This document shows, piece after piece, positions 57,722-64,000 of a stretch of 64,000 bases of DNA. Origin of the DNA: Streptomyces aureus. Its GTDB lineage: Bacteria; Actinomycetota; Actinomycetes; Streptomycetales; Streptomycetaceae. Under the pieces are notes generated by a model. That model saw only the letters and a program-made list of their open reading frames with translations. It was not told the DNA's origin and made no database searches. Location of the stretch: positions 1 through 64,000 of the forward strand of contig NZ_JNZD01000024.1 of the NCBI RefSeq assembly GCF_000725495.1, read 5' to 3'. The translations under genes and the position numbers were made by a program. Position 1 is the first letter of the stretch. The number at the start of each line of letters is the position of its first letter.

Positions 57722-57727
57722 TAGGGT
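57722..57727 (+). promoter_or_regulatory. Candidate -10 box of leaderless EI24 transcript
   Basis: TAGGGT ends 6 nt before the ATG at 57734; no ribosome binding site. Confidence 0.45.
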
Positions 57728-57733
57728 CTGACC

Positions 57734-58573
57734 ATGCGCGATCTTGGGGTGGGTTTCGGCTATCTGCTGCGCGGCCAGCGGTGGGTGGTCCGGCACGGGA
57801 AGAGTTTCGGGTTCGGGCTGCTGCCCGGACTCATCACGCTCGTCCTCTACGCGGCGGCGCTCGTCGCCCTCGGGGTGTACGGGGAGGGCTTCGTCACCTG
57901 GGCGACGCCGTTCGCCGACGACTGGAGCAGCCCCTGGGCGGGTCTCTTCCGCGGCTTCCTCACCGCCGTCCTCTTCGCCCTGGCCCTCCTCCTCGCGGTC
58001 CTCACCTTCACCGCGGTGACCCTGCTCGTCGGCCAGCCCTTCTACGAGAGCCTGTCGGAGAAGGTCGACCGCGACGTCTCCCCGGACGGCACGGCCCCCG
58101 AGTCGGGACTGCCGCTCTGGCGCGAACTGTGGATCTCCGCGCGGGACAGCCTCCGCATCATCGCCCGGGCCCTGGTCTGGGGCGTCCTGCTCTTCGGGCT
58201 CGGCTTCGTCCCGTTCGTCGGCCAGACCGTCGTCCCGGTCCTCGGCTTCTTCGTCACGGGCTTCTTCCTCACCGAGGAACTCGTCGCCGTCGCCCTGCAG
58301 CGCCGCGAGATCGACCTGCGGGCCCGCCTCGCGCTGCTGCGCTCCCGCAAGACGCTCGTCTGGGGCTTCGGCACCCCGCTGGGCCTCGCCTTCCTCGTGC
58401 CCTTCGTCGCGGTGTTCCTGATGCCGGGAGCCGTCGCCGGCGCCACCCTGATGGCCCGGGACCTGCTCGGCGAGGAGATCCGCGAGGGCGACGCGGACGA
58501 CGCCGCCGACGAGGACACCGGCACCGAGTCCGCCCCCGAGGGCGCGTCCGGGGAGCGGAGCGCCACCTCCTGA
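57734..58573 (+). CDS. EI24/CysZ-like integral membrane protein
   Basis: 279 aa with four to six hydrophobic segments (about 25-48, 70-100, 143-195, 218-245) in the EI24 pattern: GFGLLPGLITLVLYAAAL, LLVGQPFYESLSEKVD, FVPFVGQTVVPVLGFFVTGFFLTEE and a C-terminal FGTPLGLAFLVPFVAVFLMPGAV. Bacterial members include CysZ, a sulfate importer, but the actinobacterial branch is uncharacterised. The tail is acidic. Probably leaderless. Convergent with the LysR gene (21 bp). Confidence 0.88.
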   Translation: MRDLGVGFGYLLRGQRWVVRHGKSFGFGLLPGLITLVLYAAALVALGVYGEGFVTWATPFADDWSSPWAGLFRGFLTAVLFALALLLAVLTFTAVTLLVGQPFYESLSEKVDRDVSPDGTAPESGLPLWRELWISARDSLRIIARALVWGVLLFGLGFVPFVGQTVVPVLGFFVTGFFLTEELVAVALQRREIDLRARLALLRSRKTLVWGFGTPLGLAFLVPFVAVFLMPGAVAGATLMARDLLGEEIREGDADDAADEDTGTESAPEGASGERSATS

Positions 58574-58594
58574 CGGCGCCCGTCGCCCACGCGG

Positions 58595-59632
58595 TCAGCC
58601 GGGAATCCGCGCCGCCGCCTCCCCGAGCGCGGCCAGGAACGCCCGGGCCGCCGGGGTCAGGGACCGCCCCCGCACCGTCGCCGCGTACACCGAACGGGCC
58701 GGTGCCGCCTCGTCCAGCACCGGCAGGAGCGCGATGTCCGGACGTACGGACTCGGCGGCGAGCGCCGGGATCAGCGTGACCCCGAGACCCGCCGCCACGA
58801 AGCCCTGCTTGGCGGTCCACTCGGCGACGACATGGGCCACCCGCGGCCGGAACCCGTGCCGCAGCGCGGCGTCGAGCAGTGTGCCCTCCGGACGCGGGCT
58901 GCCCGCTATCCAGTCGGCGTCGGCGAGCTGCGGCAGGCGCACGGACGGCTGCGCCGCGAGCGGGTGGCCGGCGGGGACGGCGACGTACAGCGACTCGTCG
59001 AGCAGGTGGTGCAGGGAGTAGGTGTCCAGCGGGGCGCGGCCCGTCGTCGAGACGACCGCCAGATCGAGCCGGCCGGCGCCCAGCAGGTCCAGCAGGACGG
59101 GGGTGAAGTCCTGGTGGCGGGTGAGCCGGACGGCGGGGTGCCGGGCCCGGAACGCGGCGATCGCCCGGGGCAGGAGGCCCGCGTCCGCCGTGGCGAAGGC
59201 GCCCACCCGCAGCAGCCCGCCCGCCGCCTCCCGCAGCGCCGCCAGTTCGCGCCCGGCCCCGCGCAGCCGCTCCACCACCGCTTCGGCGTGCGGCACGAGG
59301 ACCCGGCCGGCCTCCGTCAGCCGGACCCCCCGGGGCAGCCGGTCGAAGAGCGGTGACCCGCCGAGCGCCGCCTCCAGGGCGGATATCTGGCGCGAGACCG
59401 CGGACTGCGTCCAGCCGAGCGTCCGGGCGGCCACGGTGAACGAACCGTGCCGTGCGACGTCGAGGAAGACCCGCAGCCACACCGTGGACAGATCGGGGGC
59501 GGCGGAGGAGTCCGTGCCAGGCAACTCCGCGTCCCCGCGGCCCACTTCGTCCCGGAGCGGTTCGCCGGGTGCCCCGGGCGCGGTGCCGTGCGGAGCGCGG
59601 CCGGGAGCGGAGTCGTCATGCTGATGCGGCAT
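58595..59632 (-). CDS. LysR-family transcriptional regulator
   Basis: 345 aa if started at the ATG at 59632; ATGs at 59641 and 59650 are equally open, and none has a good ribosome binding site. HTH at about residues 45-105 (WLRVFLDVARHGSFTVAARTLGWTQSAVSRQISALE is the usual LTTR helix region) after a 40-residue disordered N-terminus, then a LysR substrate-binding domain (LLRVGAFATADAGLL, LDLAVVSTTGRAPLD). Divergent from the HIBADH-family gene, whose promoter (59655-59683) lies just 23 bp away, so it probably regulates that gene and ridA. Confidence 0.85.
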   Translation of the reverse strand: MPHQHDDSAPGRAPHGTAPGAPGEPLRDEVGRGDAELPGTDSSAAPDLSTVWLRVFLDVARHGSFTVAARTLGWTQSAVSRQISALEAALGGSPLFDRLPRGVRLTEAGRVLVPHAEAVVERLRGAGRELAALREAAGGLLRVGAFATADAGLLPRAIAAFRARHPAVRLTRHQDFTPVLLDLLGAGRLDLAVVSTTGRAPLDTYSLHHLLDESLYVAVPAGHPLAAQPSVRLPQLADADWIAGSPRPEGTLLDAALRHGFRPRVAHVVAEWTAKQGFVAAGLGVTLIPALAAESVRPDIALLPVLDEAAPARSVYAATVRGRSLTPAARAFLAALGEAAARIPG

Positions 59633-59654
59633 GGCAGGCATGCTAGACATTCGC

Positions 59655-59683
59655 TTGTCGCATCACGGGGCCGGGTCTAGCGT
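59655..59683 (+). promoter_or_regulatory. Vegetative promoter of the HIBADH gene (leaderless)
   Basis: -35 TTGTCG (59655-59660), 17-bp spacer, -10 TAGCGT (59678-59683), then 7 nt to the ATG at 59691. Transcription should start at or next to the A of ATG. Confidence 0.65.
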
Positions 59684-59690
59684 CCCCCGC

Positions 59691-60503
59691 ATGGAAAAGA
59701 TCGCCTTTCTCGGACTGGGGCACATGGGGTCCGCCATGGCCCGCCGACTCCTCGGCGCACGGCACCCGTTGACGGTGTGGAACCGCACTCCCGCGAAGGC
59801 GGAGGCGCTCGTCGCCGCCGGCGCCGTGCTCGCCGCGTCACCCGCCGAGGCGGTACGGGACGCGGACGTCGTGATCACGATGCTCACCGGTCCCGAGGCG
59901 CTCGCCGCGGTCGCCGGGTCCGCCGCCCCCGAACTGCGTCCCGGCACCTGCTGGGTGGAGATGTCGACGGTCGGTCCCGAGGCGATCGCGGAGCTGGCCG
60001 CCCGCCTCGGGGCGGGCGTCACCCTGGTCGACGCCCCGGTCATGGGCAGCACCGACAGGGCCGCGTCCGGCCGGCTCGACGTCCTCGCGGGCGGTGACGT
60101 CACCCGCGTCGAACCCGTCCTGAGCCTGCTCGGGAAGGTGACCCGGGTGGGACCGGCCGGCTCGGGCGCCGCGCTCAAGCTGGTCCTCAACGCCGCCGTC
60201 CTCGGCGGTGTGGCCGTTGTCGCCGAGGCCCTGGTCCTGGCCGGGACCCTGGGCGTGGACGAGGACGCGGCACGCACCGCGCTGGCGGCCGGCCCGCTCG
60301 GCGGCGTGGTGGGCCGCGCCTTCGCCGAGGGCGTCCACTTCGCCACGGCGCTCGCGGCGAAGGACCTCGCCCTCGCCGTGGACCGGGCCCCGCTCCCGGC
60401 CCTGGAGGCGGCCTCGGGGCACTTCCGGCGCGCCGCCGAGGACCCGTCCCTGGCCGCCGAGGACATCTCCCGGGCCGTCACCCGTATCCGCCGCACCGCC
60501 TGA
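59691..60503 (+). CDS. NAD(P)-dependent 3-hydroxyisobutyrate dehydrogenase-family protein
   Basis: 270 aa. Rossmann motif IAFLGLGHMGSAMARRLL (residues 4-21), WVEMSTVGPEA, the family signature TLVDAPVMGSTDRAASGRL and the catalytic-Lys helix GSGAALKLVLNAAV. It oxidises beta-hydroxy acids or reduces their semialdehydes (tartronate semialdehyde, imines). Probably leaderless from a TTGTCG-17-TAGCGT promoter. ridA follows by 9 bp; the LysR gene is divergent. The pair fits amino/imino-acid or hydroxy-acid catabolism. Confidence 0.9.
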   Translation: MEKIAFLGLGHMGSAMARRLLGARHPLTVWNRTPAKAEALVAAGAVLAASPAEAVRDADVVITMLTGPEALAAVAGSAAPELRPGTCWVEMSTVGPEAIAELAARLGAGVTLVDAPVMGSTDRAASGRLDVLAGGDVTRVEPVLSLLGKVTRVGPAGSGAALKLVLNAAVLGGVAVVAEALVLAGTLGVDEDAARTALAAGPLGGVVGRAFAEGVHFATALAAKDLALAVDRAPLPALEAASGHFRRAAEDPSLAAEDISRAVTRIRRTA

Positions 60504-60512
60504 GGGAGCATC

Positions 60513-60908
60513 ATGCGCGTCGCACTCGACAGCCCGGCCTCCGCGCCGCAGCCCGCCAACTCCTACTACTCCCAGGTCGCCCGAGTCGAACTCCCGGGCG
60601 GCGGAGCCCTCCTGTACCTCTCCGGCCAGGTCGCCGACGGCCCGGACCTCGCCACCCAGAGCCGGGGCGTCTTCGAGACCATCGCCGCGCTGCTCGGGGC
60701 GCACGGCGCCGGACTCGACGACATCATCAACATCCGCACCTATCTCACCGACATCGGCAGGCTCGGCGAATACGGCGCCGTACGCCGGGAGTTCCTCACC
60801 GGGACCGCGCCGACCAGCATGACCTTCGAGGCCGCGCGCCTGTTCAAGCCGGACGCCCTCGTCGAGGTCGAGGTCGTCGCGGCGGTGGGCACCCGGGCCG
60901 AGGCCTGA
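60513..60908 (+). CDS. RidA-family enamine/imine deaminase-like protein
   Basis: 131 aa, ATG at 60513 after GGGAG. RidA/YjgF fold: YYSQVARVELPGGGALLYLSGQVA, TIAALLGAHGAGLDDIINIRTYLTD and DALVEVEVVAAVG. The Arg that binds the substrate carboxylate in RidA proper (an IxxRxT motif) reads NIRTYL here, so it is present. It hydrolyses reactive enamines/imines. In an operon with the HIBADH-family gene. Confidence 0.88.
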   Translation: MRVALDSPASAPQPANSYYSQVARVELPGGGALLYLSGQVADGPDLATQSRGVFETIAALLGAHGAGLDDIINIRTYLTDIGRLGEYGAVRREFLTGTAPTSMTFEAARLFKPDALVEVEVVAAVGTRAEA

Positions 60909-61000
60909 ACAGGGCCCGTACGTCCTTTGGAGTCCCGAGGCCCGGTCCCCGAGTCCGGTGCTCCGCGAGGGCGCGCCCCCGCCCGCTGCTCCCGGGCGGC

Positions 61001-61558
61001 TCAGTCCTCGCCCAGCAGGGTCAGGAAGTCCCTGAACGCGGCCGGCATGTCCACCGACTCCGGGTCGAGGAGCCACTGGTACTGCAGTCCGTCCATCACC
61101 GCGACGAGCAGGGGAGCGGCGCGCTCGGGGGTGAGTCCGCTCGGCAGCCGTTCCCCGTACTCGGCGCGCAGCGCCTCGGCCATGTGCGCCCGCACCGTCG
61201 TGTAACGCCGGGTGAAGAACGCGCGGGCCGGATGCCCCTCCGTGACGCTCTCGCCGAGCAGGGCCGAGAAGGTCTGGATGATCCCCGGCCGCATGGCGTT
61301 GTACTCGACCAGCGCGACGAGCAGCTCGGCGCGCCACTCGGTGCCCGGCAGCGCGTCCCACTGGTCCCGTTCCCCGAGGACGGCGACCAGCAGGGCCTCC
61401 TTGGTGGGGAAGTGGTGCAGCAGGCCCTGCTGGGTGAGGCCCACGCGCTCGGCGACCGCGGCGAGGCTCGCGCCCCGGTAACCGCGCTCGGCGATCACCT
61501 CCAGCGTCGCGCGCACGATCTCGGCGCGCCGCTCCTCGCTCCGGGTCCTGGCCGTCAT
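61001..61558 (-). CDS. TetR/AcrR-family transcriptional regulator
   Basis: 185 aa from the ATG at 61558 (61576 is possible). HTH at residues 5-52 (IVRATLEVIAERGYRGASLA, LTQQGLLHHFPTKEALL), followed by a helical ligand-binding domain with a C-terminal TetR_C pattern (PLLVAVMDGLQYQWLLDPESVDM). Divergent from the GH3 beta-glucosidase gene; a near-palindromic ACCTACCG-CTC-TACAGGT at 61611-61628 is the likely operator. Confidence 0.88.
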   Translation of the reverse strand: MTARTRSEERRAEIVRATLEVIAERGYRGASLAAVAERVGLTQQGLLHHFPTKEALLVAVLGERDQWDALPGTEWRAELLVALVEYNAMRPGIIQTFSALLGESVTEGHPARAFFTRRYTTVRAHMAEALRAEYGERLPSGLTPERAAPLLVAVMDGLQYQWLLDPESVDMPAAFRDFLTLLGED

Positions 61559-61610
61559 GGCGTCACCGTACGGCATCCCCTCACCCCGACCGTAACGGCA
61601 GGATAACGAA

Positions 61611-61628
61611 ACCTACCGCTCTACAGGT
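61611..61628. promoter_or_regulatory. Likely TetR operator
   Basis: acctaccgctctacaggt: outer arms acct/aggt and inner partial symmetry; lies 52 bp from the beta-glucosidase ATG and 53 bp from the tetR ATG. Confidence 0.5.
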
Positions 61629-61679
61629 GGGCGATGCACGATGAGGGGGACCGACGGCTTTCAACGAGGAGGTGCCGCC

Positions 61680-64000
61680 ATGGCGGAGACCACGGTGGGA
61701 ACGGCGAAGGACCATCAGGACGCGCACGCGGAGGCGGACGCGGCCCGCGAGGCGGTCGTCGAGGCGGCTCTCGCCCGGCTCGACCTGGACGCGAAGGCCC
61801 GGCTGCTGTCCGGGCGGAACATGTGGACGCTGCCCGCGCTCCCCGTGATCGGGCTCGCGTCCCTGGTCATGTCCGACGGTCCGATCGGCGTCCGCGGCGT
61901 CCACTGGAGCGCCGACGACCCCTCCGTCGCGCTGCCCTCGCCCACCGCGCTCGCCGCCGCCTGGGACCCCGAACTGGCCCGCCGCGCGGGCGTGCTGCTC
62001 GCCCAGGAGGCCCGCCGCAAGGGCGTCCACGTCCTGCTCGCCCCCACCGTCAACCTCCACCGCTCACCGCTGGGCGGCCGCCACTTCGAGGCCTACAGCG
62101 AGGACCCGCTCCTGACCGGGGCGATCGGCGGCGGCTACGTCCGGGGCGTGCAGTCCGGCGGAGTCGCCACCACCGTCAAGCACTTCGTCGCCAACGACGC
62201 CGAGACCGACCGCTTCACGGTGAACAACCTCGTCTCCGAACGCGCCCTGCGCGAGCTGTACCTGGCGCCCTTCGAGGCCATCGTCGCCGCGGCCCGCCCG
62301 TGGGGCGTGATGACCGCCTACAACTCCGTCAACGGCACCACGATGAGCGAGCACGGCCGCCTCGTGAACGAGGTCCTGCGCGGCGAATGGGGCTTCGACG
62401 GGTTCAACGTCTCCGACTGGATGGCCGCCCGCGACACCCGTGCCGCGATCGAGGGCGGCCTCGACGTCGCCATGCCAGGCCCCCGGACCGTCTACGGCGA
62501 ACCGCTCGCCGCCGCGGTGCGCGCGGGCGAGGTCGCCGAGGCCACGGTCGACGCGGCCGTGCGCAACGTGCTGCGGCTCGCCGCCCGCGTCGGCGCCCTG
62601 GAGGGCGCCGAACCCGTCGTGACCGAGCCCCCGGCGACCGTGGACGGGCGGGCGCTGGCCCGCGAGGTGGCCCGCCGCGGCTTCGTCCTCGTCCGCAACG
62701 AGGGCGCCCTGCCGCTCCCCGCGGAACACCGGGTCGCCCTCATCGGCGCCGCCGCCCGTGACGCCCGGGTCCTCGGCGGCGGCTCCGCCACCGTCTTCCC
62801 CGCCGGGATCGTCTCGCCCCTCGACGGCCTCACCGCGGCCCTCCCCGAAGGGGCGGTGACCTACGCCGTCGGCGCCGACCCGACCGTCGAACTGCCCGCC
62901 GCCGGAAAGGGCTTCGAGCTGCGCGCGGTCTGCCGCGACGCGGCCGGCGAGGTGATCGCCACCGCCTCCGCCCCGAACGGCCAGATCCAGTGGATGGGCG
63001 ACGACCTGCCCGAGGGCGTCACCTACGACAACCTCCACAGCGTCGAGCTCACCGGCACCTTCACCCCGCGCGACTCCGGCGCGCACACCTTCGGCATCAA
63101 GGGCCTGGGAGCCTTCACCCTCACCGTCGACGGGACGACGTACTTCGACGACGTCCAGGGCACCGACAAGGACGACCCGTTCGTCACCTTCTTCGGCGCC
63201 CCGGTACCGCGCGGCCAGGCCGAACTCGTGACGGGCGAGCCGGTGGAGGTCTCCCTCACCCATGTCGTCGCCTTCCCCGAGGACGTCCCGATGAAGGTCG
63301 TCGGCTTCACGCTCGCCCACCAGGAGCCGGTGCGCGACGCCGACGAGCTGATCGCCGAGGCGGTCGCGGCCGCCCGCGCCGCCGACACCGCCGTCGTCGT
63401 GGTCGCCACCACCGACCGCGTCGAGTCCGAGGGCTTCGACCGGGCGGACCTCCGCCTCCCCGGCCGCCAGGACGAACTGGTGCACGCCGTCGCCGCCGCC
63501 AACCCGAACACCGTCGTGGTCGTCAACTCCGGCTCCCCGGTAGAACTCCCGTGGCGCGACGAGGTCGCCGCCGTGCTCCTGAGCTGGTTCCCGGGCCAGG
63601 AGGGCGGCGCCGCCCTCGCCGACGTCCTCACCGGCGCCCACGAGCCCGGCGGACGCCTCCCCACCACCTGGGGCTCCCTGGCCGACGCCCCGGTCACCCG
63701 GGTGCGCCCCGAGGGCGGCGAACTCCCTTACACCGAGGACGTCTTCATCGGCTACCGCGCCTGGGAGAAGGAGGGCAGGACCCCCTCGTACCCCTTCGGG
63801 CACGGCCTCGGCTACACCGACTGGACGTACGAGTCCATCGAGACCGACGGCAGCACGGTCACCGTCCGCGTCCGCAACTCCGGCACGCGGCCCGGGCGCG
63901 AGGTCGTCCAGGTCTACCTCGCCCCCGTGGAACCCGGCACCGAGCGGCCCCTGCGGATGCTCGCCGGCTTCGCCGGGGTCGAGGCCGCTCCCGGCGAGAG
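61680..64000 (+). CDS. GH3 beta-glucosidase with PA14 insert (truncated by window end)
   Basis: The first 773 codons are present with no stop; the 3' end lies beyond 64000. ATG at 61680 with GAGGAGG 6 nt upstream. GH3 N-terminal domain (about 45-340): SDGPIGVRG, VKHFVANDAE and the nucleophile Asp246 in GFNVSDWMAA. The C-terminal domain (about 365-690, VLVRNEGALPLP, VVVVATTDRVESEGFDR) is interrupted by a PA14 module (about 440-545, THTFGIKG-like SGAHTFGIKGLGAFTLTVDG), then a FnIII-like domain begins (VTVRVRNSGTRPGREVVQVY). No signal peptide. It should hydrolyse beta-glucosides or cello-oligosaccharides. Confidence 0.92.
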   Translation, partial: MAETTVGTAKDHQDAHAEADAAREAVVEAALARLDLDAKARLLSGRNMWTLPALPVIGLASLVMSDGPIGVRGVHWSADDPSVALPSPTALAAAWDPELARRAGVLLAQEARRKGVHVLLAPTVNLHRSPLGGRHFEAYSEDPLLTGAIGGGYVRGVQSGGVATTVKHFVANDAETDRFTVNNLVSERALRELYLAPFEAIVAAARPWGVMTAYNSVNGTTMSEHGRLVNEVLRGEWGFDGFNVSDWMAARDTRAAIEGGLDVAMPGPRTVYGEPLAAAVRAGEVAEATVDAAVRNVLRLAARVGALEGAEPVVTEPPATVDGRALAREVARRGFVLVRNEGALPLPAEHRVALIGAAARDARVLGGGSATVFPAGIVSPLDGLTAALPEGAVTYAVGADPTVELPAAGKGFELRAVCRDAAGEVIATASAPNGQIQWMGDDLPEGVTYDNLHSVELTGTFTPRDSGAHTFGIKGLGAFTLTVDGTTYFDDVQGTDKDDPFVTFFGAPVPRGQAELVTGEPVEVSLTHVVAFPEDVPMKVVGFTLAHQEPVRDADELIAEAVAAARAADTAVVVVATTDRVESEGFDRADLRLPGRQDELVHAVAAANPNTVVVVNSGSPVELPWRDEVAAVLLSWFPGQEGGAALADVLTGAHEPGGRLPTTWGSLADAPVTRVRPEGGELPYTEDVFIGYRAWEKEGRTPSYPFGHGLGYTDWTYESIETDGSTVTVRVRNSGTRPGREVVQVYLAPVEPGTERPLRMLAGFAGVEAAPGE

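Noticed and set aside
62064..63803. A 579-codon minus-strand open frame opposite the GH3 gene
   Set aside because: Shadow of the GH3 coding sequence; no domain recognisable.

Overview
The window is chromosomal DNA from a Streptomyces-type actinomycete. G+C is about 72-73% throughout, GTG and TTG starts are common, and the gene content matches the family: an HrdA-type principal-like sigma factor beside dnaG, an Mbl actin homologue, Tat-exported glycoside hydrolases, an LAxTG sortase substrate and an SCO2400-type protein. From memory, the gene order resembles the S. coelicolor SCO2400-SCO2470 core region read backwards. I see no insertion sequence, prophage, CRISPR array or secondary-metabolite cluster.

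Layout. 0.1-8.7 kb: housekeeping genes (SanA-like membrane protein, CbiX-like chelatase, dgt, ferredoxin-reductase-type flavoprotein, dnaG, hrdA). 8.8-15 kb, minus strand: a heterodimeric ABC exporter, a xylulokinase and a YtxH-like small membrane protein. 15.1-15.5 kb: two tandem tRNA-Asn genes and one CAU-anticodon tRNA. 16.0-20.4 kb: a membrane HTH protein with a peptidoglycan-binding and degenerate lysozyme-like ectodomain, convergent with a four-gene secreted operon (GH25 muramidase, two paralogous four-cysteine proteins, M15 carboxypeptidase). 20.7-25.5 kb: small proteins, an LAxTG surface protein, a GAF kinase with a degenerate ATPase domain, and mbl. 25.9-35.7 kb: a large secreted subtilase, matB with a fused carboxyltransferase, an ImmA/IrrE-type protease, a MerR-PP2C fusion and an ATP-grasp protein.

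36.8-54.9 kb is a sugar-catabolic island: IclR regulator, SMP-30 lactonase, GH51 arabinofuranosidase, GH35 beta-galactosidase, exported intradiol dioxygenase, a PLP aminotransferase with a long disordered tail, exported mutarotase, a complete sugar ABC importer, a U32-like TIM-barrel protein, a zinc dehydrogenase and an enolase-superfamily sugar-acid dehydratase. Variants of one 18-bp palindrome (TGTTCGAAATTTCGAACA) lie in front of the IclR gene, the dehydratase operon and the U32-like gene, which points to a single regulon in several transcription units. 55.1-64 kb: SCO2400-family protein, a divergent MarR/NADP-oxidoreductase pair, EI24 membrane protein, a divergent LysR regulator facing an HIBADH-family gene plus ridA, and a TetR regulator divergent from a GH3 beta-glucosidase cut by the right edge.

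How the genes fit together: extracellular GH51, GH35 and GH3 enzymes release arabinose, galactose and glucose; the exported mutarotase equilibrates anomers; the ABC system imports them; lactonase and dehydratase/dehydrogenase suggest an oxidative aldonate route. A second theme is cell-wall biology (muramidase, carboxypeptidase, wall-sensing HTH protein, sortase substrate, Mbl). Many gene pairs are separated by strong GC-rich hairpins without U tracts, and several intergenic gaps hold decayed 15-43 bp tandem repeats.
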